A stretch of DNA of 64,000 bases from positions 3,012-67,011 of the forward strand of contig CAYSJM010000012.1 in assembly GCA_964431385.1 (NCBI GenBank), in the 5' to 3' direction. The position numbers and the translations under genes were made by a program. Below are positions 34,696-42,525 of the stretch, one piece after another (within the stretch, counting starts at the first letter, position 1; every line of letters starts with the position of its first letter). Source of the DNA: UTCHB3 sp964431385 (GTDB lineage: Bacteria; Bacteroidota; Ignavibacteria; Ignavibacteriales; Ignavibacteriaceae). The notes below the pieces were generated by a model. That model had not been told where the DNA came from. It made no database searches and saw only the letters and a program-made list of their open reading frames with translations.

Positions 34696-36240
34696 CTAAT
34701 TCTTAAATGTTGCTGAAAATTCGGCAACCGATTTCTTAATAAGTTCCTCTACATTCGGTTTTATCTCTTTAGCTTCCCTGATTCCTTTGAGGATCTCAGG
34801 ATATTGTCTATCGATAAATTCAAGATATTCTCTTTCGAATACTTTAACCGATTCAACAGGTACAGTATCGAGATAACCTTTAGTACCGAGAAATACGCTC
34901 ACTACCTGTCTTTCGATAGGAATAGGACGATAGATGCCCTGTTTGAGCAGTTCGACCAACCTGGCACCTCTTGAGAGCGTTCTTTGAGTAGATACATCAA
35001 GGTCACTGCCAAATTTAGCGAATGCTTCAAGTTCTCTGTATTGTGCAAGATCAAGTTTCAGACTTCCTGCAACCTTTTTCATGGCTTTAATCTGAGCATT
35101 ACCACCCACACGGGATACTGATATACCCACATTGATAGCAGGACGAACGCCTGCGTTAAACAGGTTTGGTTCAAGATAAATCTGACCATCGGTAATCGAA
35201 ATAACATTCGTAGGAATATATGCCGACACATCACCCTGTTGGGTTTCAATGATCGGAAGTGCAGTCAAACTGCCACCGCCGAGTTCATCGCTCAACTTTG
35301 ACGCTCTTTCAAGCAATCTGGAGTGAAGATAGAACACATCACCCGGATATGCTTCACGACCCGGAGGTCTTCTTAAAAGTAGAGACAATTCTCTGTAGGC
35401 GGCTGCCTGCTTCGAAAGATCGTCATAAATTACAAGGGCGTGTCTGCCGCTGTCTCTAAAATATTCACCAAGACATGCACCCGAGTAAGGAGCAATAAAC
35501 TGAAGTGGTGCAGGATCAGAAGCAGATGCTGAAATAACTGTAGTATATGCCATGGCTCCTGTTTCCTGAAGTTTGGCTACCACTTGTGCAACTGTCGATC
35601 TCTTCTGTCCAATTGAGACATAGATACAAAATACGGGATTAACACCAAGAGATTTCGCCTCTTCGGTGTGTGTAAATTTCTGATTAATAATGGTATCTAC
35701 TGCGATAGCTGTTTTACCGGTCTGTCTGTCACCAATTATAAGCTCTCTTTGTCCTCTACCGATTGGAATCATAGCATCAATAGCTGTGATACCGGTCTGA
35801 AGTGGTTCTTTCACCGGCTGGCGTTGCATTACACCAAGAGCTTTTCTCTCGATTTCCTGATATCCTTCAGCTTTGATAGCACCTTTACCATCAAGAGGGA
35901 TACCGAGAGGTGAGATTACTCTGCCGAGCATCGCTTCGCCAACAGGCATTGAAGCTACTCTTCCGGTTCTTTTTACTTCATCGCCTTCTTTAACAAGGGA
36001 TGAATCGCCAAAAAGGGCACAACCAACCGAATCTTCTTCGAGATTGAGTACCATTCCAAAAACATCGTTTGGGAACTCGACAAGCTCGCTCGCCATAACT
36101 TTGGAAAGACCATAAACTCTCGCTATACCATCACCAACGGAAAGTACCGTACCTACTTCATAGATATCGGCTTCCGATCGCTGTCCGGATAATTGCTCTC
36201 TTAATATCGAAGTAATTTCATCCGGTTTGATTTTTATCAT
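34696..36240 (-). CDS. atpA: ATP synthase F1 alpha subunit
   Basis: 514 residues. Non-catalytic nucleotide-binding subunit of F1. P loop GDRQTGKTAIA, the regions ISVSRVGGNAQIKAMKKVAG and IYDDLSKQAAAYRELSLLLRRPPGREAYPGDVFY (both key in alpha subunits) are easily seen. It lies 16 bases downstream of atpH and 12 upstream of atpG. Confidence 0.99.
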   Translation of the reverse strand: MIKIKPDEITSILREQLSGQRSEADIYEVGTVLSVGDGIARVYGLSKVMASELVEFPNDVFGMVLNLEEDSVGCALFGDSSLVKEGDEVKRTGRVASMPVGEAMLGRVISPLGIPLDGKGAIKAEGYQEIERKALGVMQRQPVKEPLQTGITAIDAMIPIGRGQRELIIGDRQTGKTAIAVDTIINQKFTHTEEAKSLGVNPVFCIYVSIGQKRSTVAQVVAKLQETGAMAYTTVISASASDPAPLQFIAPYSGACLGEYFRDSGRHALVIYDDLSKQAAAYRELSLLLRRPPGREAYPGDVFYLHSRLLERASKLSDELGGGSLTALPIIETQQGDVSAYIPTNVISITDGQIYLEPNLFNAGVRPAINVGISVSRVGGNAQIKAMKKVAGSLKLDLAQYRELEAFAKFGSDLDVSTQRTLSRGARLVELLKQGIYRPIPIERQVVSVFLGTKGYLDTVPVESVKVFEREYLEFIDRQYPEILKGIREAKEIKPNVEELIKKSVAEFSATFKN

Positions 36241-36256
36241 ATCTCAAGTCCCATTT

Positions 36257-36817
36257 TTAAAAATTGTTTAGTGATACGCCGGCGCGGCTGAATGTTTTTC
36301 TAAGTTTGTTCAACTGGTTTTTAACTGATGCATCTATAATAATCTCATCAGTTCTCGCTACAAAACCACCGACTAATCCGGGATCTGTCTTAACAGTCAC
36401 TTTAAGTTTGCACTTAAAGTATTCTTCAAGCTCTTTTTGTATCTTTTCAGATTCTTCCGAACCAAATTCAAAAGCGGATGATATTTCCACTTTTTGGTAT
36501 CCTCTTGCCTTATCGGAGACTTTTAGAAACGCCTCGAATATTTCATAGGTGTTCGATATTCTCTCTTTTTTTGCGAGGAATTCAATAAATCCTGTCAACG
36601 ACTCGTCTATTTTACCCGAAAAAATCTTGAGTAAAATAGCAAGTTTGTCAGAATCTTTAAATACCGGAATGCCTATGATTCTTTTCAGGTTTGAATTTTC
36701 ATCAAAAACTGACAGGATACCTTCAGCATCCTGGTAAATTTTCTCAAAATTCGGAACCGAGTCGATCGAAGAATAAAGGGTAGAAGCATATTTAACGGCT
36801 ACCTTGCTGAAAGACAT
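36257..36817 (-). CDS. atpH: ATP synthase F1 delta subunit
   Basis: 186 residues. The delta subunit links the F1 head to the peripheral stalk. The N-terminal helical domain begins KVAVKYASTLYSSIDS, and the C-terminal motif VKTDPGLVGGFVARTDEIIIDASVKNQL is diagnostic. It starts two bases after the atpF stop and precedes atpA by 16 bases, the standard order. Confidence 0.97.
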   Translation of the reverse strand: MSFSKVAVKYASTLYSSIDSVPNFEKIYQDAEGILSVFDENSNLKRIIGIPVFKDSDKLAILLKIFSGKIDESLTGFIEFLAKKERISNTYEIFEAFLKVSDKARGYQKVEISSAFEFGSEESEKIQKELEEYFKCKLKVTVKTDPGLVGGFVARTDEIIIDASVKNQLNKLRKTFSRAGVSLNNF

Positions 36818-36819
36818 TG

Positions 36820-37362
36820 TCAGTTATTCCTTATCTCATCAATAAATTTATTAACCAACACTTTGTTTTTTTCGCTGTCAAGGTTTGCCTTGATTACTTT
36901 TTCTGCAGCAGCAATAGTGACATCAGCAACCTCTTTGATTACTCTGTCAACCATCTCCCGTTCGCGGTTCACAAGTTCGGTATCGAAATCTTTTCTCTTC
37001 TTGTCAAACTCTTCTTTAAGATCATGAGCCATTTTGGTTTTCTGTTCTTCGAAGTATTTGCGACTTTCCTCGATCTGTCTTCTTGCGGCTGCATCATTTT
37101 CCTGACGCACTTTTTCATTTTGTGCAATCAGTAGATCTGCTTCATCCTTCGCTTTCTTTGCTGCTTCCAAGGCATCTTTTATTCCCTGTTCTCTCGCATC
37201 GAGAGCACTGAGAATAGGCTTCCAGGCATATTTGGCAAGTATAATCAGCAAGATGATAAATGTAAGTGTGGTCCAAAACGCCAGACCACCATTCACATCG
37301 AGCAAACTTGGCTTGCCTTCTCCACCCGAAGCTGTAAGAAAGACAAACGAACTAAAAATCAT
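36820..37362 (-). CDS. atpF: ATP synthase F0 b subunit
   Basis: 180 residues. One membrane helix near the N terminus (LAFWTTLTFIILLIILAKYAW) is followed by a long charged coiled coil of over 100 residues (DALEAAKKAKDEADLLIAQN onward), as expected for the peripheral stalk. The residues before the helix are somewhat longer than usual and include a Gly-rich stretch. It lies between atpE and atpH. Confidence 0.97.
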   Translation of the reverse strand: MIFSSFVFLTASGGEGKPSLLDVNGGLAFWTTLTFIILLIILAKYAWKPILSALDAREQGIKDALEAAKKAKDEADLLIAQNEKVRQENDAAARRQIEESRKYFEEQKTKMAHDLKEEFDKKRKDFDTELVNREREMVDRVIKEVADVTIAAAEKVIKANLDSEKNKVLVNKFIDEIRNN

Positions 37363-37389
37363 TTTATTACCTTTTTGGGTTAATTAGCC

Positions 37390-37608
37390 TTATTTACCGG
37401 CAAGGATGAAGCAAATTACCAATGCGAACAGTGAGATACCTTCAATAAGAGCTGCTGCAATGATCATAGTGGTTCTGATACCACCACCTGCTTCAGGCTG
37501 ACGACCTGTTGCTTCCATTGCTGCGGCTGCCAATTTACCAATACCGAAACCACCGCCGATGATTGTTAAAGCTGCACCGATACCGGCTGCTAAATGTGCT
37601 AACTCCAT
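37390..37608 (-). CDS. atpE: ATP synthase F0 c subunit
   Basis: 72 residues forming a two-helix hairpin. The Gly-rich first helix reads GAALTIIGGGFGIGKLA, the polar loop is GRQPEAGGG, and the ion-binding glutamate lies in the second helix (AALIEGISLFALVI). The extra Gln and Thr/Tyr ligands of sodium-binding c rings are not apparent, so proton coupling is likely. A strong GGAGG site lies before the ATG, in keeping with its high copy number in the complex. Confidence 0.98.
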   Translation of the reverse strand: MELAHLAAGIGAALTIIGGGFGIGKLAAAAMEATGRQPEAGGGIRTTMIIAAALIEGISLFALVICFILAGK

Positions 37609-37641
37609 TTCATTCCTCCGAATAGAATTTTTTTTGTTTCT

Positions 37642-38490
37642 TTAATGATCCTGATGTACTGCCATACCAATAAAAACGGCAGATAACATCGTGAATATAT
37701 AAGCCTGTAGCATTGCTACAAGTATTTCGAGCATGTATATAAAAAGTGCCATCCCAACTGAGACAGGTGCCACAGCCAGGGTGTTCATTGCAAATATCAA
37801 ACCAATAAGGGCATAAATTACAATATGACCTGCAGTCATGTTCGCAAAAAGACGAATTGCCAATGCAAAAGGTTTTGTAAACAAACCGAGTAATTCAACC
37901 ACGATCATAATTGGTAGAAGGAAAACCGGAATTCCGTGGGGAATAAGCCCCTTAAAATAGCCAAAAACGCCATTCTTCTTCATACCTCCCCACTGCGTAA
38001 CAGCAAATGTAGCTGTGGCAAGGGTTGCCGTAACTGAAATATTACTTGTAACGGTTGCAGAAAATGGAATAAGCCCAAGGAAATTGGCAAAAAGGATGAA
38101 GAAAAATGCCGTTAACAAATAAGGAACAAATTTCTCGTATCCGCCACCAATGCTTGGTTTGGCGATTTCATCTCTAACAAAAAGGATAAGAATCTCGACA
38201 GCACTTGTAAATCTGTTGGGAATCTGAGTCTTTTTGTAGCGTCTTGCCACTTTGATGAGCAAAAAAGCGAGAACTATAGCTGCCAGCCAAAGGAAAACGA
38301 TATGCCTCGTAATTACTACATGGATGTCTCCAATCCAAAAATCGGGCAGATATATCTTACCAAGTGGCGAAAAGTCAAGATACTCACCATCCATAATATG
38401 GTGTAATATCCATTCACTGCCTTGGCTCTCACCTTTTCCGGCTGTTTTGCTTAAAGTATCGGCTACTGCTTTTGTGGTCTCAGTGTACAT
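37642..38490 (-). CDS. atpB: ATP synthase F0 a subunit
   Basis: 282 residues with five or six membrane helices. The essential arginine lies in LAIRLFANMTAGHIVIYALIG begins at the fourth-fifth helix, and the preceding FANFLGLIPF segment is typical. An N-terminal extension of about 60 residues (TETTKAVADTLSKTAGKGES) precedes the first helix. It overlaps the upstream AtpI-like gene by 11 bases. Confidence 0.97.
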   Translation of the reverse strand: MYTETTKAVADTLSKTAGKGESQGSEWILHHIMDGEYLDFSPLGKIYLPDFWIGDIHVVITRHIVFLWLAAIVLAFLLIKVARRYKKTQIPNRFTSAVEILILFVRDEIAKPSIGGGYEKFVPYLLTAFFFILFANFLGLIPFSATVTSNISVTATLATATFAVTQWGGMKKNGVFGYFKGLIPHGIPVFLLPIMIVVELLGLFTKPFALAIRLFANMTAGHIVIYALIGLIFAMNTLAVAPVSVGMALFIYMLEILVAMLQAYIFTMLSAVFIGMAVHQDH

Positions 38491-38881
38491 TATCGGAAAG
38501 CGTCTTCTTCTCTGATTTTACTAAATAGATCAATTGTAGAGTCAGGTACAAAAAATAAAAAATAAAGACTGTAATTATATAATATTTTTGGTTCAAATTC
38601 AAGATGTAGAGCAAAAATATTATAAATAGTGCGATAAAGAGCATCGAAAGAGTCATGGCACCGAGCACAATTATCATAAAATTTTTGTCATTTTTTTGTG
38701 CTGCATACTTAATTGCTGCGACACCGAGTGCAAAATTTAACACTCCCGGGAGTTGTCCCCAAAAAAATTCTTTAACAGGGAAAACCCCCTCGGGTGCCAT
38801 CAAAAGGGCGAAAAGTCCCACTATTCCAAATACACCGATCATTACGAAGGATGCCGCAAGCACCTTATTATCTGTTGTCAT
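38480..38881 (-). CDS. Putative AtpI-like membrane protein of the ATP synthase operon
   Basis: 133 residues with four hydrophobic helices (VMIGVFGIVGLFALLMA, LNFALGVAAIKYAA, FMIIVLGAMTLSMLFIALFI, YIITVFIFYFLYLTLQLIYL). The size, topology and place, between AtpZ and atpB, match AtpI, which helps assemble the c ring, but sequence resemblance is weak, so the name is inferred from position. It overlaps both neighbours (14 bases with AtpZ, 11 with atpB). Confidence 0.65.
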   Translation of the reverse strand: MTTDNKVLAASFVMIGVFGIVGLFALLMAPEGVFPVKEFFWGQLPGVLNFALGVAAIKYAAQKNDKNFMIIVLGAMTLSMLFIALFIIFLLYILNLNQKYYIITVFIFYFLYLTLQLIYLVKSEKKTLSDNVH

Positions 38882-39119
38882 TCTTTAACTTGTTCTTCTT
38901 TTCAAGGTTCAAAACAGTCTTTATAAAATTGTAAATACCCGCAGTTCCGCCGGTTAGGGCAAAAATCCATAACCAATAAGAAGTCGAGTACTTTTTATCG
39001 AGCCAGTCACCAATAAGAACCATCCCGACGATGGTCACAGCCAGCTGAATTCCGAGTCCCATGTATGGGGCAACCGCTCTAAGACTTTCGGCTATACTGT
39101 CCTCATTTTTCTCAGGCAT
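38868..39119 (-). CDS. atpZ: AtpZ/AtpI family protein
   Basis: 83 residues from the ATG at 39119, with two membrane helices (MGLGIQLAVTIVGMVLIGDWL and YWLWIFALTGGTAGIYNFI). The family motif GDWLDKKYSTSYWL and its location at the head of the F0 genes fit AtpZ, an accessory protein of the ATP synthase. Two further in-frame ATGs at 39131 and 39152 are possible starts; 39119 is preferred because the family begins near there and AAGGA lies 11 bases upstream. All overlap the end of the bactofilin gene. Confidence 0.88.
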   Translation of the reverse strand: MPEKNEDSIAESLRAVAPYMGLGIQLAVTIVGMVLIGDWLDKKYSTSYWLWIFALTGGTAGIYNFIKTVLNLEKKNKLKNDNR

Positions 39120-39516
39120 CAGCGGATTCATCCTTCGATTCTTCAGTCTCATCTGCTTTTGTTTCCCGACCAGTCATACCGTCTTCCACTTTCCCCTTAT
39201 AGATTCCCCCTTCCTCAATAACCAGACTCTTAGATCTAATATCGCCGGATAACTCACCTGAAGGGTTAATTTCCACTTTATCGGTTGCGTACGCATTGCC
39301 TGTAACCTTACCGGCAATCGAGATGCTCTCGGCAACAAGATTACCCGTCACTTCTGCACCCTTGCCAATGAGCAAAAGTCCATCAACTCTGATATCACCT
39401 CTCAATTTTCCATCGAATCGCATATCGCAACCACCTTCGATTTCACCCCTGATAATTACATCAGATGAAATAACAGTTATCGGTCTGTACAACTTTTTTA
39501 CACTTTTTAGTTTCAT
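39112..39516 (-). CDS. Bactofilin family cytoskeletal protein
   Basis: 134 residues. The right-handed beta-helix core is clear: TVISSDVIIRGEIEGGCDMR, then LRGDIRVDGLLLIGKGAEVTGNL with short repeats of about 18 residues. The C-terminal tail is acidic (TEESKDESADA). Bactofilins polymerise without nucleotides and help position wall enzymes. It follows by six bases a gene that looks like the N-terminal half of an M23 peptidase, a common partner of bactofilins. Confidence 0.93.
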   Translation of the reverse strand: MKLKSVKKLYRPITVISSDVIIRGEIEGGCDMRFDGKLRGDIRVDGLLLIGKGAEVTGNLVAESISIAGKVTGNAYATDKVEINPSGELSGDIRSKSLVIEEGGIYKGKVEDGMTGRETKADETEESKDESADA

Positions 39517-39522
39517 TGTGAT

Positions 39523-39963
39523 CTATTTTTTGTTGCCTTTTTTATCCTTCAAAGTTTTGGGCGTGGCTTTTTCACCCGTTGCTTTATCCCTGGTGCTTTT
39601 TACGATGCTGTCATTTTTGGAAGAGACTGTTGAATCTTGAAGTGTCAGGAAAAACTTCATCCGGTCGTTTTCACTCTTTATCTTGTTCAGATCGTGTAAT
39701 AAACCGACAACCTTTTTATTCAAGTTTGAGATTAAAGCTTTATCTTCATCTGAGAGTTCCGGATGGACATTAACCAAAGAGTTCATCGGGGTAAACCGGA
39801 ATAAAAAGAAGGAAATAATTGCCATCACGGCGAACGAACCAATGAGATACAGAACACCCTTCCTGAAGCCAATCACTGTAACAGGGACATCTGAATGATT
39901 GTCAGCAGGTAAAAGAAGTAATCTAAATTTAAGCTTTTCTAATTTCTTCTTGAGCTTTTCCAT
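39523..39963 (-). CDS. Membrane-anchored coiled-coil protein resembling an M23 peptidase N terminus
   Basis: 146 residues. A basic N-terminal segment (KLKKKLEKLKFRLLLLP) is followed by a single membrane helix (VLYLIGSFAVMAIISFFLFRF), then a coiled coil (DEDKALISNLNKKVVGLLHDLNKI) and a Lys-rich tail. This is the layout of the leader half of bactofilin-linked M23 peptidases, but the peptidase domain with its HxxxD and HxH zinc motifs is absent. It may be a truncated form or a dedicated anchor. I recognise no other family. It is co-transcribed with bactofilin. Confidence 0.7.
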   Translation of the reverse strand: MEKLKKKLEKLKFRLLLLPADNHSDVPVTVIGFRKGVLYLIGSFAVMAIISFFLFRFTPMNSLVNVHPELSDEDKALISNLNKKVVGLLHDLNKIKSENDRMKFFLTLQDSTVSSKNDSIVKSTRDKATGEKATPKTLKDKKGNKK

Positions 39964-40605
39964 CTATACTTCATCAAATTTTCGCAAAATATCATCATAA
40001 CTGATCATACCTTCACGAATTAAAACAGGCTTTTCACCCGTAAGATTTATGACAGTTGAAGCGATGTTAAGTGGAGGTTTTGCACTGTAAAAAATTGCGT
40101 CAACCTCGTTGTTAAACTCTTGAGAAATCAGGGTAAAATCGTTCATCGCAGGCTCCTCGCTTCGGTTTACACTCGTTGAAACCAGAGGCATCTGCAATTC
40201 TGTAGTAAGTTTCCTGCAAAAATTATGATTTGGAATTCTGAAGGCACAGGTCTCATCACCTGTGATGTCCCGAAAATATTTATTAAATTTCAGAACAACG
40301 GAAACGGGATTAGGCCAGAGTGAAATGAGAAAATCTGCGTGTTTTTCATCAGCAAGTTCCACATGATGCAGCACCATTTCAATATCTGCGGCAAGGAGAA
40401 TAAATTTTTTGGAAATGCTTCTTCTTTTAATTACAGTAACTTTTTGAAGTGCGTCCGCGTTAAATGGATTGGCTCCAAATCCATAAATCGTATCGGTGGG
40501 ATAAATAAAAACCCCTCCCTCAAAATAGATATGAATCGCCTTTTGAATCGCATCATTTAGATTATCGTCGGTATTTAATTTTAGTGTCTCTCTAAGTTCT
40601 TTCAT
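39964..40605 (-). CDS. Sua5/YrdC/YciO family protein (threonylcarbamoyl-AMP synthase-like)
   Basis: 213 residues. The YrdC fold is recognised from GGVFIYPTDTIYGFGANPFN, the nucleotide-binding VIKRRSISKKFILL, and PLVSTSVNRSEEPA with the conserved Ser-Asn. By family it would make threonylcarbamoyl-AMP from threonine, bicarbonate and ATP for tRNA t6A37. YciO paralogues lack proven activity, so the exact role is open. It overlaps the GT9 gene by 14 bases. Confidence 0.88.
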   Translation of the reverse strand: MKELRETLKLNTDDNLNDAIQKAIHIYFEGGVFIYPTDTIYGFGANPFNADALQKVTVIKRRSISKKFILLAADIEMVLHHVELADEKHADFLISLWPNPVSVVLKFNKYFRDITGDETCAFRIPNHNFCRKLTTELQMPLVSTSVNRSEEPAMNDFTLISQEFNNEVDAIFYSAKPPLNIASTVINLTGEKPVLIREGMISYDDILRKFDEV

Positions 40606-41617
40606 CCATTATCTCCTTTACTTTACTCACGACCTCATAGAAGTGGATTGTTGTTCCACATTCAAAATCACCTTTTGGACATTTTTTATGTCCGTGCACC
40701 CCGCAAGGTTTGCAGTTAACTTTTGCTGAGATATATCTACTTGTATCAGAATAACCATAAAAACCGAATTCCGGGACAGTAGAACAATAAATTGTAAGGA
40801 CTGGTACACCTGCTGCCATGGCAAAATGAGTCGGGGCACTGTCATTTGTTATGACGAGTGCAGCATGCCTCATTAATTCAACACTTTCCACCATGCTAAA
40901 ATTCCCACAACAGTTAATAACACTGCCCCCGGTAATTTTAACAATCTCATCTCCCATCGATTTTTCCCCCGAACTGCCCGAAATTAACACCTGATAACCG
41001 CCGGCGGAAAGCTCAGCTGCCACTTCAGCATAATTTTTCAGGGGGTACTTTTTTGTCTCCCAAACACTTCCGGGCGAAATGACCACAATCTTCTTGCCAC
41101 TCTCTAATCCGGTGACAAAATCATTAACTTTTTGGCGTTGTTCATCTGTCGCCACAATTTGGGGAAATATCTTCCAACTCTCATCACCATAGTTACCGAG
41201 GAAATTCAGATTCCTTTTTACTTCGTGATCTCTGTAATCGTATTTGACTCTTTTATCGTACAAAAAAGAGAAACTACTCGTCGAGAATCCGATAGTCTCT
41301 TCACCTCGAATCAAAGAGACGAGAAGAGTCGTTCTGAACGACCTGTGGAGCGAATAAACTTTTGAATAATCATTCTCTTTAACTTGTGCTGCAAATCTGG
41401 CAATACCTCGGAATCCTTTATATTCGCGTCTTTTATCGAACGGGAGTACTTTTGAGACCACCGGTGAAGCTTCAAATATTTCCGAACAAGCCGGAGAACA
41501 GATTACATCAATTTCACTTTCCGGTTCCAATCTTTTCAGCTCTTGCAAAAATGGAAGTGTGAGAACTGAATCACCGGGGAAAGCTGTTTGAACAACCAGA
41601 TTTCTGCTGATTTTCAA
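40592..41617 (-). CDS. Glycosyltransferase family 9 (heptosyltransferase-like)
   Basis: 341 residues from a TTG at 41617. It is homologous to LPS heptosyltransferases, adding a sugar to the lipopolysaccharide core. Evidence: VVQTAFPGDSVLTLPFL at the N terminus, VVISPGSVWETKKYPL in the centre, and the sugar-nucleotide region VITNDSAPTHFAMAAGVPVL. A Cys cluster near the end (NCKPCGVHGHKKCPKGDFEC) is typical of many members. The TTG overlaps the acyltransferase stop (TTGA); an ATG at 41647 adds ten residues and cannot be excluded. Donor and acceptor unknown. Confidence 0.9.
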   Translation of the reverse strand: MKISRNLVVQTAFPGDSVLTLPFLQELKRLEPESEIDVICSPACSEIFEASPVVSKVLPFDKRREYKGFRGIARFAAQVKENDYSKVYSLHRSFRTTLLVSLIRGEETIGFSTSSFSFLYDKRVKYDYRDHEVKRNLNFLGNYGDESWKIFPQIVATDEQRQKVNDFVTGLESGKKIVVISPGSVWETKKYPLKNYAEVAAELSAGGYQVLISGSSGEKSMGDEIVKITGGSVINCCGNFSMVESVELMRHAALVITNDSAPTHFAMAAGVPVLTIYCSTVPEFGFYGYSDTSRYISAKVNCKPCGVHGHKKCPKGDFECGTTIHFYEVVSKVKEIMDERT

Positions 41618-42483
41618 TACTTCCACCTGTTGTGCATCCAAAACCATTGTTCCGGATATTTGCGAATATACCCCTCAAGAATTGCTGTATGCCGCCTGCT
41701 GATTTCCACAATTTTTTCTTGTTTCCCCTCCGGTAAATCCTCGGTTGAAACTTCGCAAACCTCAGTAATATAAGAATTGTCGCTCTGGCGTATTGTGATG
41801 GAAAAAAGTATCGGTGCCCCTGTTTTAAGTGCGAGTACTGCAATACCTTCATTAACGGCTGAAGCTCTGCCAAAAAAAGGGACTCTAATTCCGTCTTCCG
41901 GACCCCTCTGATCTCCAACCACTGCAATTATTTCACCATTTTTAAGGGCTCTAAAAAGAGTCATTGCTGCATTTCCGGTTTTGTAAATTTTATTTCCCCA
42001 CCTTGTTCTTTGTTCTTCCATCCACTTAGTTACAAATCCGTTTCGTTGCGGTTGAGCCAAACCGGCAAAAGGTACTCCGATCCTTCGTGAAAAAGTGAGT
42101 GCTGCAACTTCCCAATTCCCAAAATGAGCAGTCATCAGTATAACACCTTTTCCCATCGCATGATATTTTTGTACAAATTTTACGGGTTCATCACCAAAAT
42201 AGCTCCCCACATCTTCAAACTTCATTGCCGGAAGAGCCATAATCTCAATGAAGGTTTTTGCACTACTGATGTAACACTTTTTGGCGAGAATTTTTCTCTC
42301 CTCTTCTGACATTTCAGGGAAAGCAATTTTGAGATTTTTTAAGACAACTTTGAGTCGAAGTTTGAGGAGATCATGGAAAATAAAGGCAAGAAAGGGCGCA
42401 AAAACATGCGCCCTCTTAAAACCGGCAAGGCAAAAAAGCTTGCTAAAAAAGGAAAAAAGGATGTATTCTAAAAAGTTCTGCAA
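41614..42483 (-). CDS. Lipid A acyltransferase-like protein (LpxL/HtrB family)
   Basis: 289 residues. The family transfers a secondary fatty acid to lipid A at the inner membrane. The catalytic H-X4-E motif is HFGNWE within ILMTAHFGNWEVAAL, followed by GVPFAGLAQP and VVGDQRGPEDGIRVPFFG. An N-terminal membrane-associated helix (FLEYILFSFFSKLFCLAGF) precedes it. The start is a TTG at 42483, the only plausible start before that helix. It is tightly joined to the GT9 gene, which supports a role in LPS assembly. Confidence 0.9.
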   Translation of the reverse strand: MQNFLEYILFSFFSKLFCLAGFKRAHVFAPFLAFIFHDLLKLRLKVVLKNLKIAFPEMSEEERKILAKKCYISSAKTFIEIMALPAMKFEDVGSYFGDEPVKFVQKYHAMGKGVILMTAHFGNWEVAALTFSRRIGVPFAGLAQPQRNGFVTKWMEEQRTRWGNKIYKTGNAAMTLFRALKNGEIIAVVGDQRGPEDGIRVPFFGRASAVNEGIAVLALKTGAPILFSITIRQSDNSYITEVCEVSTEDLPEGKQEKIVEISRRHTAILEGYIRKYPEQWFWMHNRWKY

Positions 42484-42525
42484 TATTACTAAATCTCAAA
42501 TTTTGTAACTTGCAATATAACTATT

